Below, one piece after another: positions 24,757 to 39,200 of a stretch of 64,000 bases of DNA. The stretch spans positions 7,409,164 to 7,473,163 of the forward strand of contig OZ038320.1 of the NCBI GenBank assembly GCA_964035795.1, written 5' to 3'. The position numbers were made by a program, and so were the translations under genes. Positions within the stretch are counted from its first letter, which is position 1. Every line of letters starts with the position of its first letter. Under the pieces are notes generated by a model. That model ran no database searches. It was given only the letters and a program-made list of their open reading frames with translations, and was not told where the DNA came from. The DNA is from Pterobdella sp. o SKG-2022 (lineage: Eukaryota; Annelida; Clitellata; Hirudinida; Piscicolidae).

Positions 24757-27700
24757 GTGGAGATGCACTCAACTTCATCTTCCTCCCAAACAACATCAAC
24801 AACTGAATCAATACAAGTGTCACAAAACATATTATTAAAAAACAACTCACCGCATAATTGCAAAAAGAAAAAAATTTGCACCATGCAGAGTGAACTAAGT
24901 GACATTGGAACAAAAAATATCGCAGCAACTAATAAAGTCTTAAAACGACCAAAACACCTTTCATTCATGACCCCTTCTGGCATTGAAGCTGCGAAAAAGG
25001 AAGGTTTAAAAAAGAACTCCTCGCAAGCAAACGTGGAGACATCGCCATCTATTTACTACACTACCACACCATCTCCACCATCACTACCAGCCACCCGCAT
25101 CTTCGACTTCCTCTATCTGGGGTCCTACGAAGATGCATACACGCCGCAGACTTATGAGGTTTTGCTATTTATATAAAAAATTTTTATAGCGTTTCATAAA
25201 TAAATTATAATTCAATTTAAGTTTATTTTTCCATAAATTTATTTTCATTTGAATTATTTTATTAATTTGAAGTTTTGTTCCCAACAGATATTTACATTGT
25301 TATTTTTAAAGTTTCAGCTTAACATGTTCAATGCATTTAATAATTTTCAAAAAATTAAAAATCGATACATTTTAAAAATCGCTTTTTTAAAGATTACCTT
25401 TTCATAAAAAAAAAATAAGGCCAAAAAACATTTAAAACGTCAATAAAACTATAAGCAAGGTATCACTAAAGACTCAAGTTCGATAGAGATTGTAAGAATG
25501 TTAACTACGCACTTAAACTCAAGAGTTATTTAAAGTCATTGGGTTTAGTAAGATCACTGTAAAAAAAACTCTCTTTGGTTTTTAACATTACTAACTTCTG
25601 ACTAATAGGTTCTAATACTGTGAACACCTAATTAATAAACTATTAAATTTCTTTAAATAGAAATAGTTAACTAGATTTGATTTAAATTCTTATTAAAGTT
25701 CAATTATTATTCTCATATTTAAAAAATTATTTTAAAAAATAAATATTTATATGCTTCATTTTTTAAAGAATATCAATTACGCATGATAAAATGATATAAT
25801 TAAATTTAAGAGTATGGCTAAAAGATGAATTAGCAGAATTAATAAATGAAATAAATATGAAAGGGAAATAACGGTAAAAATTGAGAATAATATTGAAGGT
25901 GATAATAAAAAGTTTAAAAATAAAAGTACTGACAAAATTGGAATAAAAATAAAATTAACGAAACTGATAAAATAAAAATAAAATTATTAATTAAATAACA
26001 ATAAAAAATAATGAAATACTATTAAAAATAAGAATAAAAATAAAATTATTAATTAAATAACAATATCAATAATAATAAAATAAATAATAAAAATAATAAT
26101 AAGAATAATAATAAGAATAAATAATGATAGAGAATCACTGAGACAACCGTAACAACAATAGAGTGAGTCACTAAGTGCCGTGAGTCAGCAAACTGGCGAT
26201 GATGATTACCATGGCGATGATGATTACCATGGCGATGACGTTTATTATTATTATGAATATTTTTATTATAATTATTATTTTTTTATAATTATTAAGATTA
26301 CTTTAATTAAGAGTTTAAAATTATTTTTTATTACTATCTTTGTATTATTATATTTTATTATGAATAATTTTACGATGATGCATAGTGATGATAATTATTA
26401 GTGTTATAAGGATGACTAGAACATACGAATGGTAAAACAATTTTAAATGAACATATATTCAACTGTAAATAGTTATAATTAGTTTTATATTTAACAATAA
26501 AAAAGAAATTAATTGAAAAAAAACTTTGAATAAAAATAAAATAATAAATGCAAATAGATATTTAAATACATGAATTCAAAAAAATTAAAAAGTCAAATTA
26601 ATAGAAATTTGAATACAACAAAAACCGCGAATCACCATAAAAACTTGAATATATATAATTTAAATTCAAACAAACACGGAGGCAAAACTATAATAAAGTA
26701 TTGATTATTGTTTACTGTGACTCACTTTTCATCTTATTGAACTCTGTACAGTTGAAGTTTGGCCGATAAAAAGAAGTCTACTTTTAAACGTCAGCCATTC
26801 GAGAAATTTTATGCAAATAAAAAAAAAGTTAACATCATAAACTTGTATTTTTAACAATAAAATCGATGGCTAATAAAAAGTAATTAGCCTATATGAATTG
26901 ACGAGCATCAGTTGAAGGCCTAGAAATAATTGATTGAAACTACAATGATGTGCTGCTGAAAATACCAACCGTGTGTAGTGTTTAACGATTTGATGACTAA
27001 GCTTCTGCTATCATTTTGATGAGAATTCAAGTTCGAGTTATTGCATTATGAATTCGATTTTGAGAACAATGGCGCATTGAATAAGTTAAACCAGCATCGA
27101 ACCAAATGAGTATACGTGCTGATTCACTCAATCATTGTTTGTATTACTCACTTCCAACACACGATAATCTAAGCTATTCATAAAGACTTAATAACCACCA
27201 TTGCTAATGATTATTAACACTTAACAACAAATCACAACAGAACTTAGGCATCACTGACGTCATCAACCTCACGACTAATAACACTCCACCCCCTTGCAGT
27301 CTCATTTCTTTCTTGAGAATCGCCATCGACGACAACCAGCACGACTCACTCCTACCACATCTTCCCGCTGCACTCTCTCTCATTGGTTCGTAGAGATCTA
27401 TTTTATCGGAACTATTAATTTGAATAACATTTTTAATCTTATCATCATTTTCAGTGCAGTAGTTAATGTAAAATACGTTTGAAATAGAATGCAAAAACAA
27501 ATCTAGATTCTTTTAATACAAAGTAAGAAAGAAAGTCGACCATTCAGTCGCTTCTAACTGGGTTTCGGCTGTGCAGTTTATTGCTTTCACAAGCGCTACT
27601 CCATGTGGACCATGCTTTAATACAAAGCACCCACAACGCAGAGAGCACCCGACAAAGGGGTGGAGTGATTCTGGTGCACTGCATGGCTGGTGTGTCTAGA

Positions 27701-28391
27701 TCTCCGTCATTGGTGATTGCTTATCTCATCTCCCACCACTCTATGTCTCTCTCTTGTGCTTACCAGTATGTTTCATGTTGTATTTGTTAAAGGTTGTTTG
27801 GTAGGAAGTTATTGCAATTGATGAGTAATAGAATGAAACTGAGATGTTAAAATAAATCAATAAAATTTTATTCAACATTTAGAATATATCTTTGTGTGCA
27901 AAATTGTATAGCTTAGTTGTTTTTTCATTTCAAAACTAAAACCGATTTATTGAAACAGATTCGTGAAAAGTAAAAGACCAATCATCGCTCCCAACTTCAA
28001 CTTCTTGGGGCAGTTGGTAACACTAGAGCAACAACAAAAACTTTTGGGAAACTTGAAGTCTGAACCAGAAACAAATGATTTGGAAGAAAAGAACTCCGCA
28101 AGAACGAACAGATCCATCAACTTAAGCATCAAACCTTTCTTTTTCGATGAACAATACTACAGCGAATATCAAAACATTTCCTCATCTTCATCGTCATCTT
28201 CATCTCCCTCATCCTTCTCATCATTATCGTCATCTTTTTCGACACCAACACAATCACCATCAAACTCCTCATATTCCAAAAGCAAGTCTTTATCTCTAAT
28301 CCTATCGAAATCCCCCAAGTTTTGCTGCATTCGATCTTCACCTATCGACCACCCCTCCCCTCTCGACTCCTTTGAAATACAAGTTTCATGA
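24757..28391 (+). CDS. Dual-specificity protein phosphatase (MAP-kinase phosphatase type), 4 exons
   Basis: Exons: 24757-25158, 27241-27385, 27594-27765, 27959-28391; phases close to 383 residues. DUSPs dephosphorylate Thr and Tyr of substrates such as MAP kinases. The catalytic domain starts at RIFDFLYLGSYEDAY near residue 115, continues through LGITDVINLT and AIDDNQHD (general-acid Asp region), and has the P-loop HCMAGVSRS with Cys212 and Arg218. SKRPIIAPNFNFLGQL after it is the hallmark of MKPs such as DUSP8/10/16. No rhodanese/CH2 domain is visible upstream; the N-terminal 110 residues are Ser/Thr-rich. The C-terminal tail has a long serine run (about 28180-28260) and ends in low complexity. 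The exon 3 acceptor (27593, after TTTCACAAG) was chosen on phase and is the least secure boundary. Intron 1 is 2.1 kb and AT-rich. Confidence 0.88.
25900..26130. repeat. A/T-rich low-complexity tract
   Basis: Long stretch built from AAATAAA, AATTATTAATTAAATAACAA and AATAAT units inside intron 1 of the phosphatase gene. A block near 25981 is repeated near 26040, suggesting local duplication. Confidence 0.8.
26193..26240 (+). repeat. Short minisatellite, 18-bp unit
   Basis: The unit GGCGATGATGATTACCAT occurs twice in tandem and is followed by a partial third copy, in intron 1 of the phosphatase gene. Confidence 0.75.
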
Positions 28392-30210
28392 TGAACAATC
28401 AGCCGTGTAGTTGACTATGTATACATGAAAAACCATTGTATATCTTAACATGTGTTTAAGTTTATAAATATTTTTACCACAAGCATGCGTTTTAGTAGAG
28501 TGGATGACTGCGGTACAAGACTTTTTAGAGTCTGTAATCAAAAGCTGCGATAATTCCAGCACTAGTAATTATAAAGACATAATATAAACTTTAATAAAAG
28601 TATAACTGACTGATTTTAAGTAATTTTTTAAGCTTAAGTACCCATAGAAACTCGCTGAAAACTATAAATGTAAATAGCTAATCCTCTTGCATTTGTCTCA
28701 TCATTGTACCGTCGTCCTTATAATATTTGTATAAAATGACCTTTATTTATCGCATCTTAAAAAGTGCATCGCTGTTTCATTTTGCATGTATTCTGGATGT
28801 TTTTCACGAGTGTAAATAGTTTGTATGTTATTAGCAACAACGCGGTTTTTATGAAACTTAATTTATCTGTTTCCGCGAATGTGCTTTTTAAAGTATTCGT
28901 ACTTCGCACTTTCATCGATGGACTGATAATATAGATAGATGCATAAACTGTACAATTTCACGACCAACTTTCAGAAGCGATCAACTCAAGGCCTTTATAA
29001 AATATGTTGATTATTCTAGAGATTATTATGTGCTTGCAAACAGTTATATAGTAATTGGCTGAACTAGTCTCACCTGCAATGTGGTCAGAGATCGAAATTT
29101 AGTTTTATTAGAATTTTGTAAACTATTTAAAAATTTTTAAACGCGTTAAATGTTCATAGGTTATTTAAATTTTTAAATGTGCTGGAAGTGATTAAATTTA
29201 TTTAATAAAACTCAAATAGTCTTTGGATAAATTCGAAAAATTTTCTCCTACTTATGAATAAACTGTTTAAAAAAACTTATCAAGAAAGCTATACAAGACA
29301 TAATTTTTATTAATTAAAATGAGTCCATTATTTAATTTATTATTATTAACTTGCGCAACTATTCTCGAAACAACAACTCATGAAGACACGACATCTGAAT
29401 TAGGTGGAAACTGACAAAGAACAAATACAATAGACGCGTGTCGAGAGAAATTAATTTAAAACGTCATGTTTATAATTCTATATCCACCAATACTCAATAC
29501 TAAAATCAGTTTGAACAATGACTTTATAAACAGTTCAAATAATAAATATCAAAGTGATGAAATGGTCATTTATTACCATAAAATATGCTACAAACACAGC
29601 ACTTGAATAAAACACACAACACCATCAAAAAGGTACAGACTCACATCGATATGTGAAACACGTTATTGTTATATATGTTTTTCTTTGGTCGTATATTCTA
29701 TATGCAGTCTATGACAATCGCGCATACATAATAAGGCGAAATTCGGTCTGCTTTTGTCCTTGCTTCGATCATACAAATCTGCGATACATTGAAGGATTAA
29801 AGAGCACCAAAGCTTGATTTTTAAACAACATCTATACATAATTATTTAATTTTAGTTGCAAGTTTTGTTTTATTTTGCTTATACAGTCTATATTCTATTT
29901 CCTTTGTAGTTTGCAGGTCAAATCCATTTGTTTCGGAGACAGGTGAATTTTATTGATTTTCGTATTATTTCACTCAAGTTTAAATTTAAAAATTAATTTT
30001 TCATTTTTTTCGCCATTATAAGTTGCAAAATTATGGACCAAAAATAAAAAAATAAAACACCGGTTAAATTTTGAAAGCACAAACTTTCATGAATATAACT
30101 ACATTATACCTATCAATACAATAACAATAATTCAAAACATATTAAAACACTTCATGGAAGCATTTCTGCCACTAAGTACCTCTTGAACACAGACAAGCCA
30201 TCATATAGCC
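28392..30210. other. Intergenic region between the phosphatase gene and SHANK
   Basis: Phosphatase 3' UTR (AATAAA near 28593) followed by AT-rich DNA up to the SHANK start codon. No exon or recognisable element seen. Confidence 0.6.
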
Positions 30211-33200
30211 ATGGTTATCGAAGACGATGACCGAGTATCGTTTACTGTCAACATACCAGAATTTAACCTACAGGTTTCAATGTTTGATTGAGTGTATTAA
30301 GATTTAAGTTGTTAGTGTATTAGCATTAGTGATGAGGATGTGATTTTTTAACGCTTATATTTTTAGCGTTATTGATTGGTAGCTTATTAAAGAATGGTTC
30401 GCACGGGTTTAATAATCTGGTGTTTTAATGTTGAATAATACTAATAGTCTTAAGCAAATATAAAAAAAAATAAATAAAATTTTTTTAAAATTCCAATATC
30501 TTCAATAAAATACAACCTGCGATTAGTAATATGTTATGTAAATAGATAAATGGAATTCAAAATTCAACAATGAAGACTTAAAATCAGCTATTACACCTGT
30601 CATAGAAACATTTAAGTTTTGGCGCCAACGATTCAGTTTGGGTCGTAAAACTACACCTGCTCTCTTCCATAAGCAAGGTTTTGTTTGTTTCACACACTCT
30701 CAGGATTATTATCTCTAAGTATTGATTATTGTAATTAAGCTTGTTTCATATGGTTAATACTTTCATAATAGAAATTAATTATTAAAAAAAATATTTTCAC
30801 AGTTAGTTTCATTATAAGCTGAAATTATTAAATATTATTTTTTTATAATATTTTTGATTTAAATTCGAATCAAACTTTTTTATTAAATGAACAACATAAA
30901 TCTTTTTTTAAACCAAACTAACAATGTTATTTTTCAAATTTCTCATAATTAAACCAAAAATGATTAAAAACTCAAAATCAAATCAAAACAAAAACATTAA
31001 TCAATAAATCACCCATAAACTCAAGGATTTGAAAGAAGGCTTCAACTACGGTCTGTACATGGTAGGATGCAACGGAAAGGCGGGCAAGTTCCTAGAGGAG
31101 CACCGACCCCTGTTGCACTATCCTTCCCTCAACCAGTCTCCCCATCTCGAGGTGATGTGGTTTGGTTTTAAATTTGTTACATATGTTTTCAATTTGTTTA
31201 ATTCGGTCCATTTAGAAACAACAAGCTAATAGTAATGGTAAATTTAAAAGTGAAGTTATAGTTTTTATAATGTTATATTTAATTATAAGTTTAAAACCTA
31301 GTTTTTTATTTATAAAATTTGTCTCTAAAAACCAGACCGGCTTGTAGATAAATTATAAAAACGTATAGAACTGAAATATCAAATAAGCCTTCCCATAATT
31401 AAACTTATTTAGGTCACATTCAAAATCTATTAATAACTTTGTGTGAAGTTTGCACTTTGCAAAAGAGGTTAATAAAAACAGTAAAAACCTGAATCGTTCA
31501 TATGAACCATATATAATCTCTTAATCACTTTTTTGTGAACGTATTTAACACTCGTCACAAACTAACAATCAAATCAAATCGATAATTTGCGAAGCATTTG
31601 AAAGTAATACTTAGTAAAGTGAAACCCGCTAATAAAAATGTAGTTCTAATAACAAGATAACCTAGTAGATTAATTTCAGTTCATATTTCATGCAATTAGG
31701 ATGCAAACGATTCAAATCAAACACATATTATCTGAATAACACAAAACCCTTTGTGAGTCGCACTCGAATTGTAAAGTGAAGTACACTTCTCATGATAATG
31801 TGAGTTTGACTTACAAAGGGTATTGTGTGGTAAGGTTAATGAAAGTGTTCGATTTGAATTTTTACTATCCTAAGTGGATGAAATATGAACTGAAATTAGG
31901 CAGTGGGTACAAGATCAGAAACAAAAAAATATTATATACTTTTGAGCAATGGACTTATTGGTTTTTAATTCTTATTTAATATTTGTTATTATGTTGGATA
32001 TGGACTCCTCTGACATTTCATATGCTACCGAACTGACATCGGGTGCTATACACGGAGTATCGCCCTATGTAAATAATGATCTTATTTTTTGTTTTTCAAA
32101 CCTTTAGCCCTGTGAAACTATAGATCTACCCGTTATTCTATTTCATTTGAATCATTGGAATTGCAAATATTCTCTAAAAACGAGAATTAAAAAGCGCTTA
32201 AATACACCCAATTAAATATTCATTTGGGTAATAGGCTTATGCTACGAAAATAGTTGAGGTTTTTAAATAGAATGATTGTATATCTTTCTCTACCTATCAT
32301 CAAAACTATCAAGAAAGTTCTATTTGATGGTAGTTTTTTATTTTAACAAAAATCAATTAAATAATGAAGTGACAAACATGAGGGCAAAATAAAAGTAGCC
32401 ATACTTATTTGTGAAATCAACATTCTCGTGTAGTTTTGATTCTTGATAGTTTTAAGCTCATATTACTTCAACCTATGCTTCTTTTTCGACACAATGTAAA
32501 GTGGTCGACTAAATTTTCAGAGCTTGTATGCTGTATTCTGAACAACTTGTATAATTAACTTTAAGAGAAACCGTATTAAGTATCCATCGATTCTTCATTT
32601 ATATTTAAGCCCAATGATAACATTGAAACAGTTTCGAATGAAAAGAAGAGTTTACAAAAGTTTGGTAATGACTACAAAAAAAGCCAAGCAGCTGTCATCA
32701 AAAGTTAGTGGTGTTAATATTTCTAACGTTTTAATGTTTATTTGTGGGCCCGCATAGCTCAATGGTTGAGCATTACACTAATTATCTAAAGTCACTGCTT
32801 TCGATCCCGTGTAAGTCGACACTTAACAAACTGTTCCACAGTAGCAAGTGCTTCGATCTATAAGGAAAAGCGCTTTATAAATACCGCATTACATTTAATG
32901 CTGTTATAGTTAGGGTTTTTATAATACTGACGTTTCATCTCTAGCGGCTTTAATAATGTTAACATGTTATTTTTAACGTTTAAACTTTAAAGTTCAAATA
33001 GTGTTAAAGTTTTATTGTTATGGTTTTAATACTTTTTTAGAGTTTATTCGGCCCGGAACTTTTGACAGTCAAATAATACTTTTGGTGCAGTGTTTCTTCC
33101 GAACCTCTTATTGTTAAATTGAAGCTTTGAGAATGTACTCAATAATTACTTATAAGTTTTGTGAGAACTTAGCATTGATTGTAAATGATCCCCAAAAAAT

Positions 33201-36200
33201 ATTTCGTGTAACTAACTAATCTGCGTCTGAATTCCGTTAATACATTGAATAACTTATCTTAAACATTTTATTTAATACCTTCGATGGAACTTAATGAATT
33301 TTAACTTTCATAAAGCGCTAGTATTGAAATAAAAAAAACACATTAAGATTTATTTTTTTTCGTTAACTTTTTATGATAAAGCTAAACTTATGGAAAATTA
33401 TAGCTTTTGATTCTCAATAAATGTATCAAAAATTCCTTTTAATCGATGTTTTTCGTTACAAAATATAAAAGAACACATCAACTCTCGAGAAATTGTATAT
33501 ATTAATTTAATAAATTGAAGAAAAAATTTCGATAACCCTAAGTTTCTCAAAATTTTTAAGCCTCCAAATTGTATTATTTCAATCTTATACATTATCATGC
33601 TATCAAATTACTACTTGGTAATAACACTAACCAATAACTAAAATGAAGGATAATAGCTTATTAATATTTCAATATTGATCTCATAACCTTCAGAGCACAT
33701 TGAAAGAGCTGATAAGCTTAGTGAACAGGGGAGACGAAAATTCAGTTAGGAGATTACTCAGTCGAGGGGTTGACCCTAACTTCATATATCTCCCTAGCGG
33801 AGGTTATTTGATAAATACCCCTATGATAATCCCCATCATAATTCACCTCTTTTATACTAATTACTTATTCAGGTATTTGATAATATATACAAATTATATC
33901 ACTGCTCATACGTTTAACAGCTACAAATAAATCAAATTAACACTGTTTAAAGACAATCATGAAGTTAAACGAACACAACAGAAACCCCCCTAACACATGC
34001 ATGTCTCAGAAACATGACCTCCATCATTAGTATCTTGGTAGAAGGTGGAGCTCACCTGGATTACAGGAACAAACGGGGGCTGACTCCGTTACACTGTGCT
34101 GCTATGCAGGCGAGCCACATGGCTTTGCAGGTATTAGGATGATTGGTGTATTGGTATAGTAGCAGAGTAATTGGTGTTTTTCGTTATAGTATGTTATTAG
34201 TTTTGAATCATGATTCAAAAAAACCGAGTCAGTTTTTGTAGTATTTTTTGTCATAAGAGATTTCCCGAAAGACCATTTGACGTTTTTAGGTATACAATTT
34301 TGCATTTTGTTTTATTAAACCACCAAATGTATTATTTTAACTAAACTCTGAAAAGCTTCGAGTATATAGAAACACGCGATTCAAGAACAAAACCTTTAGT
34401 AAGTTAAACTTATTATTTCTAAGTTCGAACTATGGTCTTATTGTTGTTAATCTGTGGTGTTTTTTGGGTGAGGACCTTTGGGAATATTTTGTGCTAGGAT
34501 ACAATATAGGAATTTTTATTTTACTGACAGTTTTTTATACAAATATCTATTTGACCATTTAGAAAGAAAATATTTATTTTTTCAATTATTCAATAATTAA
34601 GGTTGCACTTAATGGGATGGCTGTAAAAGTGATTATCAAGAAATTATCTATAAAATAAGACGTTTTATGTTCTATTTTTCCCGTGTTTAGCGTATACGCT
34701 TCCGTCGACTTCGTTGATCAAGTTTTTCATAACCCTTTTATATGTTATATACTTTCATATTGAAAACAACATAAATTGACTTAATAGCATGTTTTTGTAT
34801 ATAACTAACTTTTGCCTTTATTGAGCAATAGGTTGAAGTGATCGTTTTTATTTTTTGTTGAAAACCTTTGTTGTCTTAATGGAAAAATACTTGAAGCAAT
34901 TTTCGATATTAAAAATGTATAAAAACTTGAAACGAACTTGAAGCTTTGAACAAAATCCAACAAAACAAATCGGTTTAGAAACCAATGGAGCATTAAAAAA
35001 ACTGAAACTCGACCTAAAGAAACTGTACCCACAGGCATTGCTGGATCTGGGTGCTTCACCAGACCTGCTTGACCTGCAGTCCCACACACCTCTTTTACTG
35101 GCCACCGCCTACAAAGCTCCCATAATGTCCATCCACTCATTACTCTTCGAACACGCTGACCCCAACCAAACTGACCAACAGCTAAACACACCGCTACATC
35201 TTGTGGGTTTATTGATCCTAGAATAAAAGTTTTAATTAAAAACAATTTTTTAATAAAATTATTAAATTTATGAATCCTTGTTTACCTGTTGTAATTTTAT
35301 CATTGTAAATTAGAAGCAACCACGATATTTCGCCAACTTTTAATCTAAATGATAATTTTAAGAAAAATTTTGTTCATGAAAAAAAAAATAATTATAAATT
35401 TTTTTATTCTTGTTGTCACTTTCATATTCATAAGTAGATTAAGTTAGTTTAAACTTTGCCACCCTGTTTAAGGCGAGTAGGATAGGACTAGCTTCACACG
35501 CTAGGTTGTTGTTGAGGTATGGAGCTAGGATTAACAACCAGAACAACATTGGAAACACTGCTCTGCACTTGGCCGTGATAAACAATCAAGTATTATAAAT
35601 AATATATATTCTTTAACTTCATAACTACACACATAATGGAGTTTATATGTCTATAAATATACAAAACATTAATACATGATGTCTCTGAAGAACCATAAGT
35701 ATATAAAATACATTCAAAAGCTGCTTAACATTTACACTGAACCATATAATGGTTTCTTAAAAAAAGCATTTTCTACATTTGTAAAATAGATTTTCAATAT
35801 TCTTCTCTCCATTATTCTTCTCTTATATATACATTCAATATCAGGTGGAGGTGGTTATAGTGTTGCTTGAGAGTGGAGCAGACACAATGATAAGGAACAT
35901 GGCTAACAAAACACCTCTAGAGGCGGCCTTGCAGCCCTGCACTCCCATCATACAGGCCTTCCACAACCATTTCAACTACCCCACAGGTTAATAATCCTCT
36001 CAGTGTCTTATGCGTCATAAATTTGAAAATAGTTAAAAATTATTAGCTTGGAGAATATTAAAGAGACTTAGATGCATTTAAACTTAGATGTTTATAGCAT
36101 TAAATTTATTGTTTATGCGTATGTAATTCGACCACCAGTCGCCCTAAATTGGGTTTTGGTAGCGTGTTAGATGTTTTTAACTGCATAAAACATAGTATGA

Positions 36201-39200
36201 AATTCTATACATTAACCAATACTTGAATTTTAACTATTCATTGAGTATTAAAAAAATTGAATTTTCCAGATTTTTTTCTAATATTTCAATTTTTTGTTAA
36301 AACTTGATTTTTTCAAACTTGAAACTCAGTTTTCAAATTAATAACATCCGCATCTGAAAAATAAAACAAAAAATCGCTTCCAAGCATAAACTCCACTGTA
36401 TATTCATGGCAAAATTGCATTCTTAATCATTCTTATCATTTTAAACACGGCGTTTTTGTAACAGCATCGAAAATATTCATATTTTAATATTTAACGTATC
36501 TTTATAAGGTAATATATCTAGCATAACTTTACAATTTATCTCTATATCCTACTTTTCCAATGTGTTTTCACTCAGTGGTGACAATGGAACCACCCACATA
36601 CAACAAGAAGAGGAGGATGTTGAAGGTGAGAAGAAGTACAAGCAACCCACATCTTGCCATGGTTTTTCACTCTTTTAGTTATTCTTTTTACACTATTCAA
36701 AAAAAATTGTTTTCTACATTGGACCAATACCAATAGTTATTCATTACAATGATACACAGTGAAACATAAAATTTCATGCTAAACTTCATTGTAATTTTTT
36801 TGAATAAAACTTTCTCTATCAATACATTGAAATTAAAACAGCAAATAAGTTGGCGTATATTAGCCAGAAATCAATATAATAGAAACAAACACTATGGTAT
36901 GTTGAAAAACTTATTGCACGAAGCTTTTCGTAAGAATATCTTACATTATCACACTTGATAATGTAAGATACGAAAAGCTTCGAGTAAATAAGTCATTGAG
37001 CATTGAAGTTATAATCATTTATTAAGCATAGTTATGACCACTAACACAGGCTGATGACTCCGCTTCTTACATGTACTCTGGCTTCTCATTGGGCAGAAAG
37101 TCTCAGCGTAGAAACACAGACTTGGGTAATCTGCAGATCTTTAAAGACTTCACAAACAACCAACATTTCACCGATCTAGACGCCCCTCGTAAGCCAATCA
37201 GACAGCAGTTCTACGAGTGTCAAACGCTTCAGAGCACAGATCAAAACCATCATAAAGCCCCTGCTTTTAATACTTTTGACAGAACTCCTAGAAGCTCCAC
37301 ACGACATCCCAACGTGTTTAAAATGCGCTCTCTTAGTCTGTCGAGTAATGATTCAAGACTGAGTAAGTGATTAATGTATCTCAGGTCTTAAAGCATAATG
37401 TTAATGGGGGAAAAATTATATACTATATCAATACTTTAAAATTATGTTTTGAATACCAGTTGAAGAAATCATCAAAAGAGACTCACCTTTGTTTAACAAG
37501 TGATTTTATGCCTTTATTGATTTCATAACATTACAAAGCAACTTCCAAATTTTATTAAATATTAGTCAATTATTGTGAAAATATAATGAATTTGAAAAAT
37601 TTGATTATTTTTTCTGTACTTTGATATGAAAAGAATTATTGAAAGTCAATACTTTAAAAACTTTTGTTGTCAAAAATTATTCAGCGTACGGAGTTATAAA
37701 TCCTTCAAAATTGAATTTTCAATTTACACATCACTCCCATAACAAAACATTAGTTTGAGTTGAATATAATTTATTCTCAAAATTCCTAAAAAATAATAAC
37801 GAGAAACTTCAAAAAATTCATTAGAAAACACGAGATGGAACTTGGCGAAGATTATGGGAAGCATAAAGAAAAGAGAGAAGATATAAAGGAAATAAATTTG
37901 CTGAATGATAAGCAAGGATATGGTTTTGTGCTGAGAGGGGCAAGATCTTCATCATCACCACCACCACGTAATTGATTATTGACCTATAACACACCAGGGA
38001 CCCCTAATACACCACCATTTAATAAACATAATATACATAATGATAATCCGTAATAAAACGTTATGTTTTTGATGAGTTAACAATTGATAAGTTAAAATCA
38101 TTAATAATTGGAAACTAGCACTCAATGCTTTAAACAATTTTTACTTTAAGTAAATCCCTTAAAAAAATATATCAATTTTGTGCAACCTCATTTTACACAC
38201 ACTATCTCGTCACAAACCTTCAAGTTACACGAAATGATAAAAAAAATTTTTCATCATTAAACAATGCCACAATGATTAACAGTGGAACAGAAGAGTTTCC
38301 AGTTTATTGAGAGTGTACAAGAGGGAAGTAAGGCTTATGACGCTGGAGTGAGGTCAGGAGATTTCCTTATCAAGGTTGAACAGTGTTTGAATTAAGATTG
38401 AAGACATTTTCATTTTTTTTTATTAGGATTCTTGTAAATACATAATTAGTTAAAAGCTAAATTTTTTCATAGTGGAGATGTTGTAAATAAAGGAATTTAT
38501 GAAAAATCAGTTTTAGAAATAAACGTGTATAAAGTATGAGTATTAACACCAAACAAACAAACCGACGATAACAATACAAGAATAGCATTGGTAATCCAAT
38601 AAACTCAAATATTACGGCAATAAGTTATAAATGAAATGATTAATAACCAACTAAAAGCCATCGCAACACGCAGGTGAATGGTGAAGACGTCACAAGAACC
38701 TCCCACGAAAAGACTGTACAGTTGATCAGGCAAGCCACAAGTCATCTCAAACTCATCATTGTCCCTGGTTCTTCAGGCACTAATAATGGCGATATTATCA
38801 ACGGCAGAGCTGGAATTAAGATCGATAATAATGCTGATTGGTGTACTGATGATAGTGGATATGCTGGTTATGACCTTGGTGAAAAAAGCAAAGAAAACTG
38901 CCAATTTTTCAATGTCAGTAGCACATCAAACAGTACAAGCAGCAAGAATAACAGTTACACCACGAGCAACTCAGGCAAAAATTTTGGCAATGATAGTTTC
39001 AAAAGTTCTCAGTTTATTGACCCTAACATTAACCTGGATTGGTCTAAGCATAATTTTTCTCTTCAGTCTTTTAACCAGTCAAACTATCCATATGAACACA
39101 ATAGCACATCTATCGGCCTTGATAAAAGTGCGTTTCATTTTGAAGTTTTATGTATACAATTTTTCGCTGAAATTTCTATTTGTTCATTTTTCTTTTTTGA

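Noticed and set aside
28129..28341. Minus-strand ORF rich in Met/Arg
   Set aside because: Antisense shadow of the serine-coding tail of the phosphatase gene.
32746..32820. Possible functional tRNA gene
   Set aside because: A and B boxes are present but the acceptor stem and anticodon arm do not fold, and a SINE body follows.
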